This document shows, one piece after another, positions 38,201 to 47,092 of a DNA stretch of 49,716 nt. Under the pieces are notes generated by a model. It was given only the letters and a program-made list of their open reading frames with translations, did no database searches and was not told the origin of the DNA. Source of the DNA: Myxococcales bacterium (GTDB lineage: Bacteria; Myxococcota_A; UBA9042; GCA-2863065); assembly GCA_018780435.1 (NCBI GenBank), contig JADMJS010000070.1, positions 1-49,716 of the forward strand. The letters are read 5' to 3'. Numbering within the stretch: the stretch's first letter is position 1; the number at the start of each line of letters is the position of its first letter. Position numbers and translations under genes: made by a program.

Positions 38201-41200
38201 GGTGTGCGTCTGTGCGACCCGGGAGCACCAGCAGGCGCGACCGTCTGCTCTGCGGACGCAGGACCCTCCGGGGCTGAGGTCTGCGATGGACTCGACAACG
38301 ACTGCGACGGCACGACCGACGAGAACGCGCTCTGGGCCGACAAGGGCACCGTCTGCGCCGTCGGGACCGGGAGCTGCGTCGCGGCCGGCGTGAAGTTGTG
38401 CGATGCGTCGTCGCCAAGCGGCGCGACAGTGTGCTCCGTACAGCCAGGCCCGAGCCAGCCCGAGGTCTGCAACGGTCTCGACGACGACTGCGACAGCCTT
38501 ACCGACGAGGACGCGGCATGGGCCAATAAAGCCAAGCCTTGCACGCTCGGTAAGGGGATCTGCGAAGCGACCGGGACCTTCTCGTGCAACGCCGGCGACC
38601 CAGGTGGCCCCACGATCTGTAACGCGGCGCCGGCTGTCGCCGAGACCGAGGTCTGCAACGGTCTCGACGATGACTGCGACGGCCAGACGGACGAAGGCGC
38701 GCTTTGGTCCGGCAAGGGGCAAGTGTGCGTCGTCGGCGCGGGTCAATGCATCGCCACTGGGATCACCGTGTGCAATTTGGCCGCACCAGCGGGACCGACG
38801 GTGTGTTCGGTCTCCCCCAAAGCGACGGGCTCGGAGGTGTGCAACGGTCTCGACGACGACTGCGACGGCGCGACGGACGAGGATGCCGCCTGGGCGAACA
38901 AGGGTCAGGTTTGTAACGTCGGTACCGGCCAATGCGTAGCGACCGGGACCTTCGGCTGCAACGCCGCGTCGCCAGGCGGTCCGACCGTGTGCTCGGTGTC
39001 GCCGCTCGCTACGGGCACGGAGAGCTGCGACGGGCTTGATAACGACTGCGACGGGGCGACCGACGAGAACGCCGCGTGGGCCAACAAGGGGCAACCCTGC
39101 ACGGCCGGGATCGGGGCGTGTGTGGCCTCGGGGGTGTACGCCTGCAACACGTCGGCGCCGACTGGGCCCACTCTCTGCACCGCCGACGCCGCTGCGGCGG
39201 TGTCGGAAGTCTGCGATGGTCTCGACAATGACTGCGATGGCGCGACGGATGAAGGCGCATCGTGGGCGAACAAGGGCAAACCGTGTACGGCGGGTTCTGG
39301 CGTGTGTACTGCGCCGGGTGTCTACAAATGTAATGCGGTGAATCCATCGGCCGCGACGGCGTGCGACGCGGTGCCATCGAGCGCCGGCAGCGAGGTCTGC
39401 AACGGCCTCGATGACGATTGCGACGGGCTAACGGACGAAGACTCGGCCTGGACGAACAAGGGGAAACCGTGTTCTGCCGGAACGGGTGCATGTCAGCGGG
39501 CGGGGGTGTTCACCTGCAATACGGCGAGCCCTGCTGGGGCGCTCGTCTGCGACGCGGTTCAGGGGAGCGCTGGGACAGAGACGTGCAACGGGCTCGACGA
39601 CGACTGCGATGGGCAGACCGACGAAGGCGCGAGCTGGGCCAACAAAGGCAAACCGTGCACAGCGGGTGTAGGCACGTGCCAGGCGGCAGGCGTTTACGTC
39701 TGCAACGCAACCACGCCGGCCGGAGCGACCGTCTGCGACGCGACTCCCGGCGTCGCAGGCACCGAAGTGTGTGATGGGCTCGACAACGACTGTGATTCCG
39801 CGACCGACGAGGGTGCGGCGTGGGTGAACAAAGGCAAGCCCTGCAACGCGGGTGTCGGCGTCTGTCAGGTAGCCGGCGTCAATGTCTGCAACGCCACCAG
39901 CCCTGCCGGCGCGCTCGTGTGCAACGTATCGGCGGCCCCCGCGGGGACGGAGGTCTGTAATGGGCTCGACGACGACTGCGATGGCCAGATCGATGAAGGC
40001 GCCAACTGGGCGAACAAGGGGACACCCTGTACGACGGGCACCGGTGCGTGTCAGGCGGCTGGGGTCTACGTCTGTAACGCGACGACACCCGCGGCGGTCA
40101 CCGTGTGCAACGCCGTGGCGGGGGCGAGCGGAGTTGAGGTGTGTAACGCGCTCGACGATGACTGCGATGGCGCGACCGACGAGACGACGTGGGCCGACAA
40201 GGGGACGGTTTGCACAGTAGGTTCGGGCCTTTGCCAGACGACAGGCACGAGGCAGTGCAACGCGGCGAACCCGGCAGGAGCCACCGTCTGCGGAGCGACG
40301 CCGGGTGCGGCCGGGACCGAGGTGTGTGACGGGCTGGACAATGACTGCGATGGATCGACCGATGAAGGCGCGCTTTGGGTGAACAAGGGGACGCCGTGTA
40401 CCGCGGGCCTCGGGGTCTGTCAGAAAGCGGGCATCACGGTGTGCAACACGTCGGCGCCGGCAGCCTCCACGGTGTGCAGTGTCGTCGGCGGAAGCCCGGG
40501 GACCGAAAGCTGCGATGGGCTGGACAACGATTGTGATGGGCAGACCGACGAAGGGACGCTCTGGGTGACGAAGGGACAGGCGTGCACGGTTGGCGTCGGG
40601 GTGTGCCAGGCCTCCGGGGTGAAGGTCTGCGATGCCGCAGCGCCGACCGGCGCGCTCATCTGCAACGGCGTGGCGGGCGCCTCGGGGGTCGAGTCGTGCG
40701 ATGGCCTCGACAACGATTGCGACGGGGCTACCGATGAAGGGAGCCTCTGGACGGACAAAGGAAGCGTGTGCACGACGGGGACGGGGACATGCCAAGCGTC
40801 GGGCACGAAACGATGCAACGTCGCCAATCCGGCGGGGGCGACGATCTGCAGCGCGGTCGCCGGGACCGCGGCCACGGAAGCGTGCAACGGGCTCGATGAC
40901 GACTGCGATGGGGCAACCGATGAGGGCGCACTTTGGTCCAACAAGGGGACGATCTGCACGGCCGGCTCGGGCGTGTGTCTGCGCACTGGGCTCTTCGTGT
41001 GCAACTCGTCCAATCCGGCGACCGCGACGGTGTGTAGCGTCGTCGCGGGGGCTGGTGCCACGGAGACGTGCGACGCGCTCGACAACGACTGCGACGGCGC
41101 GACCGACGAGACCTTCTTGGACAAAGGGACTGTGTGTTCGGTTGGGCAAGGCATCTGCCAGCGAGCCGGGGTCAAGATATGTAATACGTCAAATCCCGCG

Positions 41201-43492
41201 ACCACGGTCTGTTCGGTGACCGCCGGCGCTACGGGAACCGAGGTCTGTAATGGTCTCGACGATGACTGCGACGGCTCGACGGACGAGACGCACCCGACCA
41301 AAGGGACGGTCTGCACCGTCGGCAGCGGGATCTGCCTGCGGGCCGGCGTGACTATCTGCGACGCGGCGAACCCGGCCGGCGCAACCGTGTGTTCCGTGAC
41401 GGCGGGGGCGGCTGCCACCGAGGTGTGCGATGCCCTAGACAACGACTGCGACGGCTCGACGGACGAAACGCACCCCGACAAAGGTACGGTTTGTACGAGT
41501 GGTGTCGGCGCCTGCGGCCGAGTCGGAGTGAAGATTTGCAACGCGAGCGCACCGGGTGGCGCTACGGTCTGCAACGCGACCGCGGGCACCGCGGGCACCG
41601 AGAGCTGCAATACGCTCGACGACGACTGTGACGGTGCGACCGACGACGGTTGGCTCAATGGGGGTAAATACGACCAGAACGTCGCTTGCGGCAACTGCAG
41701 CACCGACTGTACGGCGATCTACAACAAGGCAAACGCGTTCGGAGTCTGCAACGCGACGGGCGCCCCGACATGCGTCCTCACGTGCTGCAAACCCGGGAAT
41801 GTGAACCCCGCTTGTTCCGGTCAGACGTACTTCGATCTGAACGCAGTGCCCGGAGATGGATGCGAGTTCCTGCTCGACACCACGGCGATCTACGTCTCGT
41901 CGTCGGACCTAACGGCCAACACGACGGCCGGGTGTGGACGAGGGCCCACCGGTACGGGGGCGGGCAATCGGCCTTGCCTCTCTATCGCCAGTGGGCTCGC
42001 GGAAGCGGTTAGCTCGGGGCGAACCAAAGTCCTGGTGGCGGGGGGCGCGTACTATGAAGCCGTGACGCTCGTCGCGGGCAAGAGCCTCTTGGGCGGATTC
42101 AATCCGTCGACCTGGTCACGCGACATCACGTCGAACACCACCGCGATCTTCGGGAACACCGGCTCCGGCAATCGAAAGGCGGTGATCGCAAAGGACATTC
42201 AGAGTGGCGCGACGCTGCTCGAGGGCTTCACGATCTACGGCGAGAACGCGACCGGTAGCGGGCAGACCTCTTACGCCCTCTGGATCTCGAACTGCGGCTC
42301 CGCGCTCACCGTCCGCAGCAACATCATCTGGGGCGGCTACGGCGGACCCGGCGCGAACGGTGGCAGCGGCGCGAGCGGTGGGTCCGGCTCGAACGGTGCG
42401 ATCGGCAAGAACGCCTACCAGCCCACAGGTGCCTATAACTGCTACGAAAACTGCATCGGGAAGGGCGCCGAGAACGTGGGCGGCACCGGCGGTGCGATTA
42501 GCTGTGGCGGCGTCAGCGCAGCGGGTGGAGCGGGCGGGCAAGCGGGCTGCCCGGACTGGGACGAAGGCCAGAATCTTTGCACCTCCTGTCCGATCGCGCC
42601 CAATACGCAAACGCTCTCGGCCGGGTCGGGCGCCGCGGGTGCCGGCGGCGGCGGAGCTGGCGGTGCTGGTGGGTGCGACTCCATCACGGACCAGGAGTGC
42701 GCTGATCCGAACTGTGCCTGCAGGACTCCAAACGATCCGTCGTGCGTCAACGGTGGCACCCCGAGCGTCGGCGAGAACGGGCCAACCGGGGTTAACGGCA
42801 CCGGTGGCGCGGGCGCCGGCACTGGGACGGGCACGGTCGTCAGCGGCGAGTGGGTGGGTACCAGCGGCGTCGCCGGCGTGGCGGGTTCGGCTGGCAAGGG
42901 CGGCGGCGGTGGCGGGGCCGGTGGGGGCGTCGAGGGATATGCCTCCGCAGCCTGCGGGTCGAACGGGGCTTCGGACATCGGCGGTTCCGGCGGTGGCGGC
43001 GGTTCCGGCGGGTGTGGCGCGGCCCCGGGTGCGGCCGGGTCGGGCGGCGGGGGATCGTTTGCCATCTTCGTGACGTTCCCGTCACAACCGACAACAGTCC
43101 CGACCCTCACGGCCAACGAGCTCAATCGAGGCTTCGGCGGCATCGGTGGCGATGGCGGCTCGGGCGGCACGGGCGGCTCGGGCGGCAATGGCGGTGTCGG
43201 GGGCGGCGGCGGCACTCTGGGCTCGCAGTTCTGGTGCGCCTCTGCGGGGGCCAAAGGTGGCGAAGGCGGTCGAGGCGGTCACGGTGGTGGCGGCGGCGGT
43301 GGGTCGGGCGGCGCCAGCTACGGGGTCTTCGTGAGTGGTCAGGGCAGCGCCGCGATCGGCACTTGGAAGACGCTCAACGTCTTCAAGACCGGCGGGGCCG
43401 GTGGTGCAGCCGGCGCGGGCGGTGGGTCAGGCGCAGGTGGTGCTCAAGGAACTGCTGGCACCGCGGGCACGGCCGCAAACTCGAACTTCTGA
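35234..43492 (+). CDS. Giant MopE-repeat lipoprotein with glycine-rich tail
   Basis: ATG 35234 is chosen over GTG 35231 for spacing from GGAGG (35221-35225). The 2752-residue product has a lipobox ('LFVVVSC', Cys17). An acidic linker is followed by three rounds of a Cys-rich module ('CTPCADDLNCPGGACIEIDG' style), each ending in MopE motifs. A regular array of about 60-residue MopE-type repeats then runs from roughly residue 770 to 2140. I count about 28 'DDDCDG/DNDCDG' motifs in all. From about 2210 there is a DUF1565-like right-handed beta-helix region ('GRTKVLVAGGAYYEAVTLVAGKSLLGG'), then a long Gly-rich tail ('GGSGASGGSGSNG', 'GGGGGAGGG'). The motifs resemble Ca/Cu-binding loops. A surface, metal-bound filament or adhesin is likely. 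Confidence 0.85.
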   Translation: MQRCGLLAGLFVVVSCGEDTVVYVASPAEDVRPSTEQDSGGFEPDSQDDRGTIVAVPDVQNGDVTAPEPGAFGAACGGNSDCLSNFCVEGPTGYICTESCLIDCPDGYDCKSVSSDASADVVFLCMPRLKRSCTPCADDLNCPGGACIEIDGERRCAASCSDAEPCVAGYDCADMPEASGSAGHCLPSTGSCTCLEGQNGGKRSCSATTADGTCYGISTCDPSVGWSACDAKPVAELCDGVDNDCNGLIDDGLPVFEPCENDVEGVGACGGVLVCLGGQGWLCQGPSPTPEACDFADNDCDGQTDEDFKSADGNWTQDEHCGTCGNDCGGKFAHATAVCGGSPTSPLCVVAACDADYFQLNDFQCMLPPAVACQPCTDDNQCFGGSCVVLDNQKVCVSACGEAAKSCSEGYTCQDVGGVERCMPVTKSCVCKAQNDGKTRACQVENEFGTCYGAETCTIELGWSACSAAVAAPESCNGEDDDCNGAVDDGVKPPDALCAITNDAGTCTGSWFCGESEGATAWWCSARTPSSEVCNYQDDDCDGQVDEDWQDAAGRYVSDEACGACGVPCADVIPNATAFCSGDGTNPQCQVQFCDEGFWQASPLTCLPVTDATCSPCQTDANCPTPGDKCLELDGGKFCGRDCSSGNLYGEEGCSPGFECDAETTQCRPISGSCTCLEADLGESRTCLRTTSFGTCYGQETCDPALGFGGCTATDPTAEVCDGADNDCNSAVDDVPGRGTACVIENAAGSCAGVNDCALPEAALECVGQTPAAETCNYLDDDCDGSTDEGQGDLFTSCSQGKGICQRFGFFECADDGGGSVCNAVAAPGGPETCDGLDDDCDGLTDETEWATKGTVCEVGIGTCRRTGVRVCDAADPSGPVVCSADPGTAGAEVCNGADDDCDGATDEGWPLTGKPCTLGIGACVTAGVFRCDPADAQAPVVCDAAPDSGAVEVCNGLDDDCDGSTDEGPLWTGKGTVCLVGSGVCQRAGVRLCDPGAPAGATVCSADAGPSGAEVCDGLDNDCDGTTDENALWADKGTVCAVGTGSCVAAGVKLCDASSPSGATVCSVQPGPSQPEVCNGLDDDCDSLTDEDAAWANKAKPCTLGKGICEATGTFSCNAGDPGGPTICNAAPAVAETEVCNGLDDDCDGQTDEGALWSGKGQVCVVGAGQCIATGITVCNLAAPAGPTVCSVSPKATGSEVCNGLDDDCDGATDEDAAWANKGQVCNVGTGQCVATGTFGCNAASPGGPTVCSVSPLATGTESCDGLDNDCDGATDENAAWANKGQPCTAGIGACVASGVYACNTSAPTGPTLCTADAAAAVSEVCDGLDNDCDGATDEGASWANKGKPCTAGSGVCTAPGVYKCNAVNPSAATACDAVPSSAGSEVCNGLDDDCDGLTDEDSAWTNKGKPCSAGTGACQRAGVFTCNTASPAGALVCDAVQGSAGTETCNGLDDDCDGQTDEGASWANKGKPCTAGVGTCQAAGVYVCNATTPAGATVCDATPGVAGTEVCDGLDNDCDSATDEGAAWVNKGKPCNAGVGVCQVAGVNVCNATSPAGALVCNVSAAPAGTEVCNGLDDDCDGQIDEGANWANKGTPCTTGTGACQAAGVYVCNATTPAAVTVCNAVAGASGVEVCNALDDDCDGATDETTWADKGTVCTVGSGLCQTTGTRQCNAANPAGATVCGATPGAAGTEVCDGLDNDCDGSTDEGALWVNKGTPCTAGLGVCQKAGITVCNTSAPAASTVCSVVGGSPGTESCDGLDNDCDGQTDEGTLWVTKGQACTVGVGVCQASGVKVCDAAAPTGALICNGVAGASGVESCDGLDNDCDGATDEGSLWTDKGSVCTTGTGTCQASGTKRCNVANPAGATICSAVAGTAATEACNGLDDDCDGATDEGALWSNKGTICTAGSGVCLRTGLFVCNSSNPATATVCSVVAGAGATETCDALDNDCDGATDETFLDKGTVCSVGQGICQRAGVKICNTSNPATTVCSVTAGATGTEVCNGLDDDCDGSTDETHPTKGTVCTVGSGICLRAGVTICDAANPAGATVCSVTAGAAATEVCDALDNDCDGSTDETHPDKGTVCTSGVGACGRVGVKICNASAPGGATVCNATAGTAGTESCNTLDDDCDGATDDGWLNGGKYDQNVACGNCSTDCTAIYNKANAFGVCNATGAPTCVLTCCKPGNVNPACSGQTYFDLNAVPGDGCEFLLDTTAIYVSSSDLTANTTAGCGRGPTGTGAGNRPCLSIASGLAEAVSSGRTKVLVAGGAYYEAVTLVAGKSLLGGFNPSTWSRDITSNTTAIFGNTGSGNRKAVIAKDIQSGATLLEGFTIYGENATGSGQTSYALWISNCGSALTVRSNIIWGGYGGPGANGGSGASGGSGSNGAIGKNAYQPTGAYNCYENCIGKGAENVGGTGGAISCGGVSAAGGAGGQAGCPDWDEGQNLCTSCPIAPNTQTLSAGSGAAGAGGGGAGGAGGCDSITDQECADPNCACRTPNDPSCVNGGTPSVGENGPTGVNGTGGAGAGTGTGTVVSGEWVGTSGVAGVAGSAGKGGGGGGAGGGVEGYASAACGSNGASDIGGSGGGGGSGGCGAAPGAAGSGGGGSFAIFVTFPSQPTTVPTLTANELNRGFGGIGGDGGSGGTGGSGGNGGVGGGGGTLGSQFWCASAGAKGGEGGRGGHGGGGGGGSGGASYGVFVSGQGSAAIGTWKTLNVFKTGGAGGAAGAGGGSGAGGAQGTAGTAGTAANSNF
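37560..41650 (+). repeat. Tandem array of ~180-base MopE coding repeats
   Basis: About 23 units of roughly 180 bases each encode one MopE repeat of the giant lipoprotein. Units share blocks around GACGACTGCGACGG and GGCAAACCGTGCAC-like sequence and vary elsewhere. High identity between neighbouring units points to duplication and gene conversion, and copy number is likely to differ among strains. Confidence 0.8.
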
Positions 43493-43515
43493 CATCAGCA
43501 AGTTGAGCCCTTCAC

Positions 43516-44025
43516 TCAGGGGCGCCGCGTTTCGTCGTCGTCGATGATTTCGACGTCACGCGCGGGTCGGTCACCGGGTCGGCCCGTGCGGTCCCCAAAG
43601 GGCGGTGCGCCGAACTGGCCCCCAAAGTGGTGGAAGGTCACGCCAGGTCCCCCGCCCGGCCCGGAACGCTGCATGCGGGCGACGAGCTTCGCCACGAGCC
43701 ACCGCCGCACCAGATGCCGGAAGCCCGGAAGGAGCAGCAGCAAGGCTAGAGAATCGCTCAGGAATCCGGGTGTGATCAGCAGGACGCCCGCGACGAGCAA
43801 GACAAGCCCATCGGCGAGCTCGGCCGACGGCAGCCGCCCTTCCGCGATGGCGAGCTGCGCTTTGCGAAGGGCGTTCATGCCTTGATGGCGGAGGAGCAGC
43901 GCCCCCAGAGCCGCGCAGGCGAGGACCATCCCGATGGTCCCGAGCACACCGATGCGGCCGCCCACCCACGCGAAGATCGCGATCTCGAGCAGCGGGACGA
44001 CGGTAAACAGGACGAAGAAGGGCAT
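43516..44025 (-). CDS. fxsA: FxsA family membrane protein
   Basis: This 169-residue protein begins with the FxsA hallmark 'VPLLEIAIFAWVGGRIG' (10-26). A second helix follows ('GMVLACAALGALLL'), then 'LVAGVLLITPGFLSDSLALLLLLP' (80-103). The C-terminal tail is Gly/Pro- and Asp-rich. FxsA was named for relieving F-plasmid exclusion of phage T7. Its normal role is unclear. It converges on the giant lipoprotein gene with a 23-base gap. Confidence 0.88.
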   Translation of the reverse strand: MPFFVLFTVVPLLEIAIFAWVGGRIGVLGTIGMVLACAALGALLLRHQGMNALRKAQLAIAEGRLPSAELADGLVLLVAGVLLITPGFLSDSLALLLLLPGFRHLVRRWLVAKLVARMQRSGPGGGPGVTFHHFGGQFGAPPFGDRTGRPGDRPARDVEIIDDDETRRP

Positions 44026-44246
44026 GGACCTCGGGGCGAGCAGACGCTGGCGGAGTCTGCCGTACTTCAGCCGTCGCCACCATCGACTTCGTGATGTGGT
44101 GGCACTGGTGAGCCGACGCTTGGGCTACACTCACAGCAGCGGCTGCGCTGGTCGAGCGCGCGGTCGTTGCGGGACGCCATCGAGGCGTCGGCGGACGACC
44201 ATCGACGGCTCCAGCGCCAGCCCGGTATCGTATCCTTGGAGGTCGA

Positions 44247-45434
44247 ACGAGAGTCGTATGGCTGTTGATCGTGGTCGCCTGTAGCAGCGGGACCACCGGC
44301 GAGTCGCCGGTCGTGGACGTGGAGACCGAAGACACGTCGGCCGGCGCCGATGGGAGTAGCAACGACGTCGCCGGAGACATCGGGGACACGGACGGCGCGC
44401 CGACGGACGTCACCACGGCGGAGGACGTCCTGAACGACGCCCAGGTCCCTGACGATGTGCCGGGCCTCGCTGACGCGTCGAGCGACGCCGATCCCGACGC
44501 CTCGATCGACACGAGCAGCACCTGCGGTGAGCTCGCGGCGGCCTATAACGCCGTGGCAGGAACGCTCGACCAGTGCTCAGTGGGCTCGGACTGTACTGGG
44601 TACTCGCGCCCCGTGTGCGGCGCGGGCTGCGTCGTCGGCGTGAACGCGACGGCCGACCTTGCGGCGCTTGAGGCCGCTTGGCTCGACTTCTCGGCAGCCG
44701 GATGTGTGCCTGAAACGATCATTCCCGACTGCTGCGACCTGTGGCCCCAGTGGGGCTTTGGGTGTACCGCTGGCACCTGCACGCCATGTGACTACCAGTG
44801 CGAACTGGACTGCACCTGCAAGAAGGACGCGGCCGGCTGCGACATCCCGGAGTGCGAGCCGCCGAGCTGCGCCGCGTTGACCCAGGCCGTGGACGAGGCG
44901 GTGAAGGCCAATGACGACTGCACCGAACACGCGGACTGTCAGCGCTTCGAGCATCCGATCTGCGGGTCCATCGGCTGCTATCAGCGCGCCGTGTCCACGT
45001 CGGCACCGATGGAGCAGCTCAGCGCGCTGGCCCTGGCGGCCCAAGAGGGCGGCTGCGAGCCCTTCGAGTGCGGATGTGATGTCCAAGGCGAGCCTCTCTG
45101 CGTCGACGGCACGTGCATGCTCTGCCCCGGCGGCCCGGGATGCCCGGCCTCGTGTGACGAGCTCCGCGCCTCGATCCACGCGGTCGCGGCGACGGGTGGC
45201 GCGTGCAAGTTCAGCTCGGACTGCGCCATGCTCAGCACCCCTTTCTGCGCCGAGGGGAAGGGCCTCGGCTGCAACGCGCTCGCCGTGAGTGGCCCGACGG
45301 CCGTGAACGCGGCCACTACGTTGCTCGAGCAGTTCGCCGACCTGAAGTGCGCCGGTGACGACTGTGATTGCTTCCCGGCCGAGGTCCCCATCTGCAAGGA
45401 CGGTGCTTGTATGCCGTTTTATTACGTGCAGTAA
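44247..45434 (+). CDS. Cys-rich lipoprotein with a probable ACG start codon
   Basis: In frame, ACG 44247 lies 4 bases after GGAGG (44238-44242). If read as Met it gives 'MRVVWLLIVVACSSG', a textbook lipoprotein signal with Cys12. No ATG, GTG or TTG in this frame sits in a good place. TTG 44265 would leave only five residues before the Cys. ATG 44258 is in another frame and stops after eight codons. The 395-residue protein then has an Asp-rich linker (to about 95) and three similar Cys-rich modules of about 90 residues ('CGELAAAYNAVAGTLDQCSVGSDC', 'CAALTQAVDEAVKANDDCTEHADC' and 'CDELRASIHAVAATGGACKFSSDC' mark their starts). Family unknown. Bases 44026-44246 upstream hold no other recognisable signal. 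Confidence 0.65.
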   Translation, partial: TRVVWLLIVVACSSGTTGESPVVDVETEDTSAGADGSSNDVAGDIGDTDGAPTDVTTAEDVLNDAQVPDDVPGLADASSDADPDASIDTSSTCGELAAAYNAVAGTLDQCSVGSDCTGYSRPVCGAGCVVGVNATADLAALEAAWLDFSAAGCVPETIIPDCCDLWPQWGFGCTAGTCTPCDYQCELDCTCKKDAAGCDIPECEPPSCAALTQAVDEAVKANDDCTEHADCQRFEHPICGSIGCYQRAVSTSAPMEQLSALALAAQEGGCEPFECGCDVQGEPLCVDGTCMLCPGGPGCPASCDELRASIHAVAATGGACKFSSDCAMLSTPFCAEGKGLGCNALAVSGPTAVNAATTLLEQFADLKCAGDDCDCFPAEVPICKDGACMPFYYVQ

Positions 45435-45511
45435 CCCAGCCCGTCTCCCCAACGGAGGGGTCGACGCTTGATACCCGGAGGGTACTGCAGAGCTGGTTCT
45501 TCCAAGAATCG

Positions 45512-45525
45512 GGGCCACTCGGCCC
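45512..45525. terminator. Possible hairpin after the TPR gene
   Basis: GGGCC (45512-45516), loop ACTC and GGCCC (45521-45525) form a short perfect stem directly beyond the stop of the leftward TPR gene and 77 bases after the convergent lipoprotein gene. There is no T-run, so it is only a weak terminator candidate. A TACCC-GGA-GGGTA stem lies near 45474-45486. Confidence 0.25.
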
Positions 45526-45526
45526 G

Positions 45527-47068
45527 CTACGAGGCCGTCAGCTTGGTCAATTTCCCCTCAAGTCGTTCGATGGTGGCAGGATCGGAACCGTTGCGCTGGG
45601 CCGCGGTGATCGCTTTTTGGTAGACGTCGGCCGACTCTTGTCGAACACCAAGCGTCTCCAGGATGTCCGCTAACAACTCGAATTCACTGTACCCCTCGGA
45701 ATTCTGCAGCCCGGTGGCTTGGCGCCACGTTAGGTAGTCGCGTAGTTCGCGCTCCGCGTCGTCGAGCCTCCCTTGCCCAGCGAGCCCTAGAACCAAGTGT
45801 CCTAGGATGCGAAAGTACTCTAGCGGCCTCGGGTCCTGCTGTCCGAAGTAGTCGAGCGCGGCGCGCAGTTCTGCTTCCCCAAATGCAAACTCAGTCTCAC
45901 CGGAAAGTAATTGACTTCGGGTCGACGTGAAGATCGCGGCAGGTTCTTCCATTCCGGCGGTACGAAGCAGCCTCAACGCCTCGCGAAACGGTCCGCCAAC
46001 CGAGAGTCCATCGCTCCGAGCCTCCCCGAGCAGGTGCCGCAACGCAGCGCAGTAGGCTTTCACTTCCGACGTCGCGCCAGACTCGTCGATACGACCCTGG
46101 AGCCGCTCCACCTCACGCTCGGCGTCGTCGATTTGCCCCGTCTCAAGAAGAGTCAAGGCCCGACCCAATTCGGGCGACTTGGTAAGGTCGATGCGGAGCT
46201 GACGGCTCTTCGTCGAGAGCGCCTTCACAGCGCTCTTGAGCTCCTTCGCCTCCGCCTGTCCCCGACTCGCGCGTTCGTCGAAGGCCGTTACGACGGCGTC
46301 GACCACGTCGGCGTGCCCGAGAAACGCTGCCCACCGTCGAAGCTGGCCCTCTCGGTAGAGGAACGCCGCTTCGAGCCACGCATCGACATCTGGCGCGCTC
46401 TTCCCGGCCGCGATGGACAGCAGCCCTGCCACCACACTCGGTGGCACGTGCGCCAGCTCGTCGACGACCGTACGCGCCACGAGTCGGACCTGCTGGTCCT
46501 GGGCCGGGACGGATTGCAGCTGGATGTCGATAAGCCCGTCGACGATCACGAGGACCGACGCGGGGTCGATCGCTGCTTGCAGGAGGGGCTCCGCGATCGA
46601 CCACCTCTCGACGTCGAGCCCGAGCTCCTCACTGAGCTGCTCGTACTCGATGCGCAGCGCTCGGTACGTGGCGTCACGGAGACTGCGCAAGGACCCGAGG
46701 CGTCCGTTTCGGGTCGACTTGGTGCATCGAATCGCCCAGTAGGGGAGTCGACGAAGAGCGGGGTCCTCCTCGACCACGTTCAGGTCGAGGTCCGGCTCCT
46801 CGACCAACACCTCGACGAAGAAGCCCGACGCCCCGTGCCGTTCGATTCGTGCGTCGAGGGTCCTCTGGTCATAGGGCATGACGCCGTCACGCCAAATCAG
46901 CGTGAGCCATGGCAGCCGACCGCGACCCAAGAGTTGATGCTGAAGTGCGATGTTCGCGTCTTGCCGAGCTCGGCCCAGGAACGATGGGAGGACCAGCGGA
47001 TCGCCTGGCGCCGGGCTCCAATGCGCTGAGACGAGGTCCGCGAGCCCGGAGAGACTCAGTCGTGCCAT
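45527..47068 (-). CDS. TPR-type helical repeat protein, partner of the upstream ATPase
   Basis: This 513-residue cytosolic protein has no signal peptide. The N-terminal 160 residues form a mixed domain I do not recognise ('LPWLTLIWRDGVMPYDQRTL', 'GFFVEVLVEEPDLDLNVVEEDP'). A helical region follows. From about 300 to the end it has TPR-like repeats ('GRALTLLETGQIDDAEREVERL', 'GLAGQGRLDDAERELRDYL', 'LGVRQESADVYQKAITAAQRNG'). ATG 47068 has GAGGGG upstream and is 24 bases after the ATPase gene, so the two form an operon. The TPR part probably binds another protein, and the N-terminus may be the effector or sensor. Confidence 0.7.
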   Translation of the reverse strand: MARLSLSGLADLVSAHWSPAPGDPLVLPSFLGRARQDANIALQHQLLGRGRLPWLTLIWRDGVMPYDQRTLDARIERHGASGFFVEVLVEEPDLDLNVVEEDPALRRLPYWAIRCTKSTRNGRLGSLRSLRDATYRALRIEYEQLSEELGLDVERWSIAEPLLQAAIDPASVLVIVDGLIDIQLQSVPAQDQQVRLVARTVVDELAHVPPSVVAGLLSIAAGKSAPDVDAWLEAAFLYREGQLRRWAAFLGHADVVDAVVTAFDERASRGQAEAKELKSAVKALSTKSRQLRIDLTKSPELGRALTLLETGQIDDAEREVERLQGRIDESGATSEVKAYCAALRHLLGEARSDGLSVGGPFREALRLLRTAGMEEPAAIFTSTRSQLLSGETEFAFGEAELRAALDYFGQQDPRPLEYFRILGHLVLGLAGQGRLDDAERELRDYLTWRQATGLQNSEGYSEFELLADILETLGVRQESADVYQKAITAAQRNGSDPATIERLEGKLTKLTAS

Positions 47069-47092
47069 GGACCCCTCATGAAGAACGCGAGC

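Noticed and set aside
37560..41650. CRISPR-like periodic repeats
   Set aside because: The period is about 180 bases, all units are in one coding frame and vary by codon, and each encodes a MopE repeat. There are no short repeats with unique spacers.
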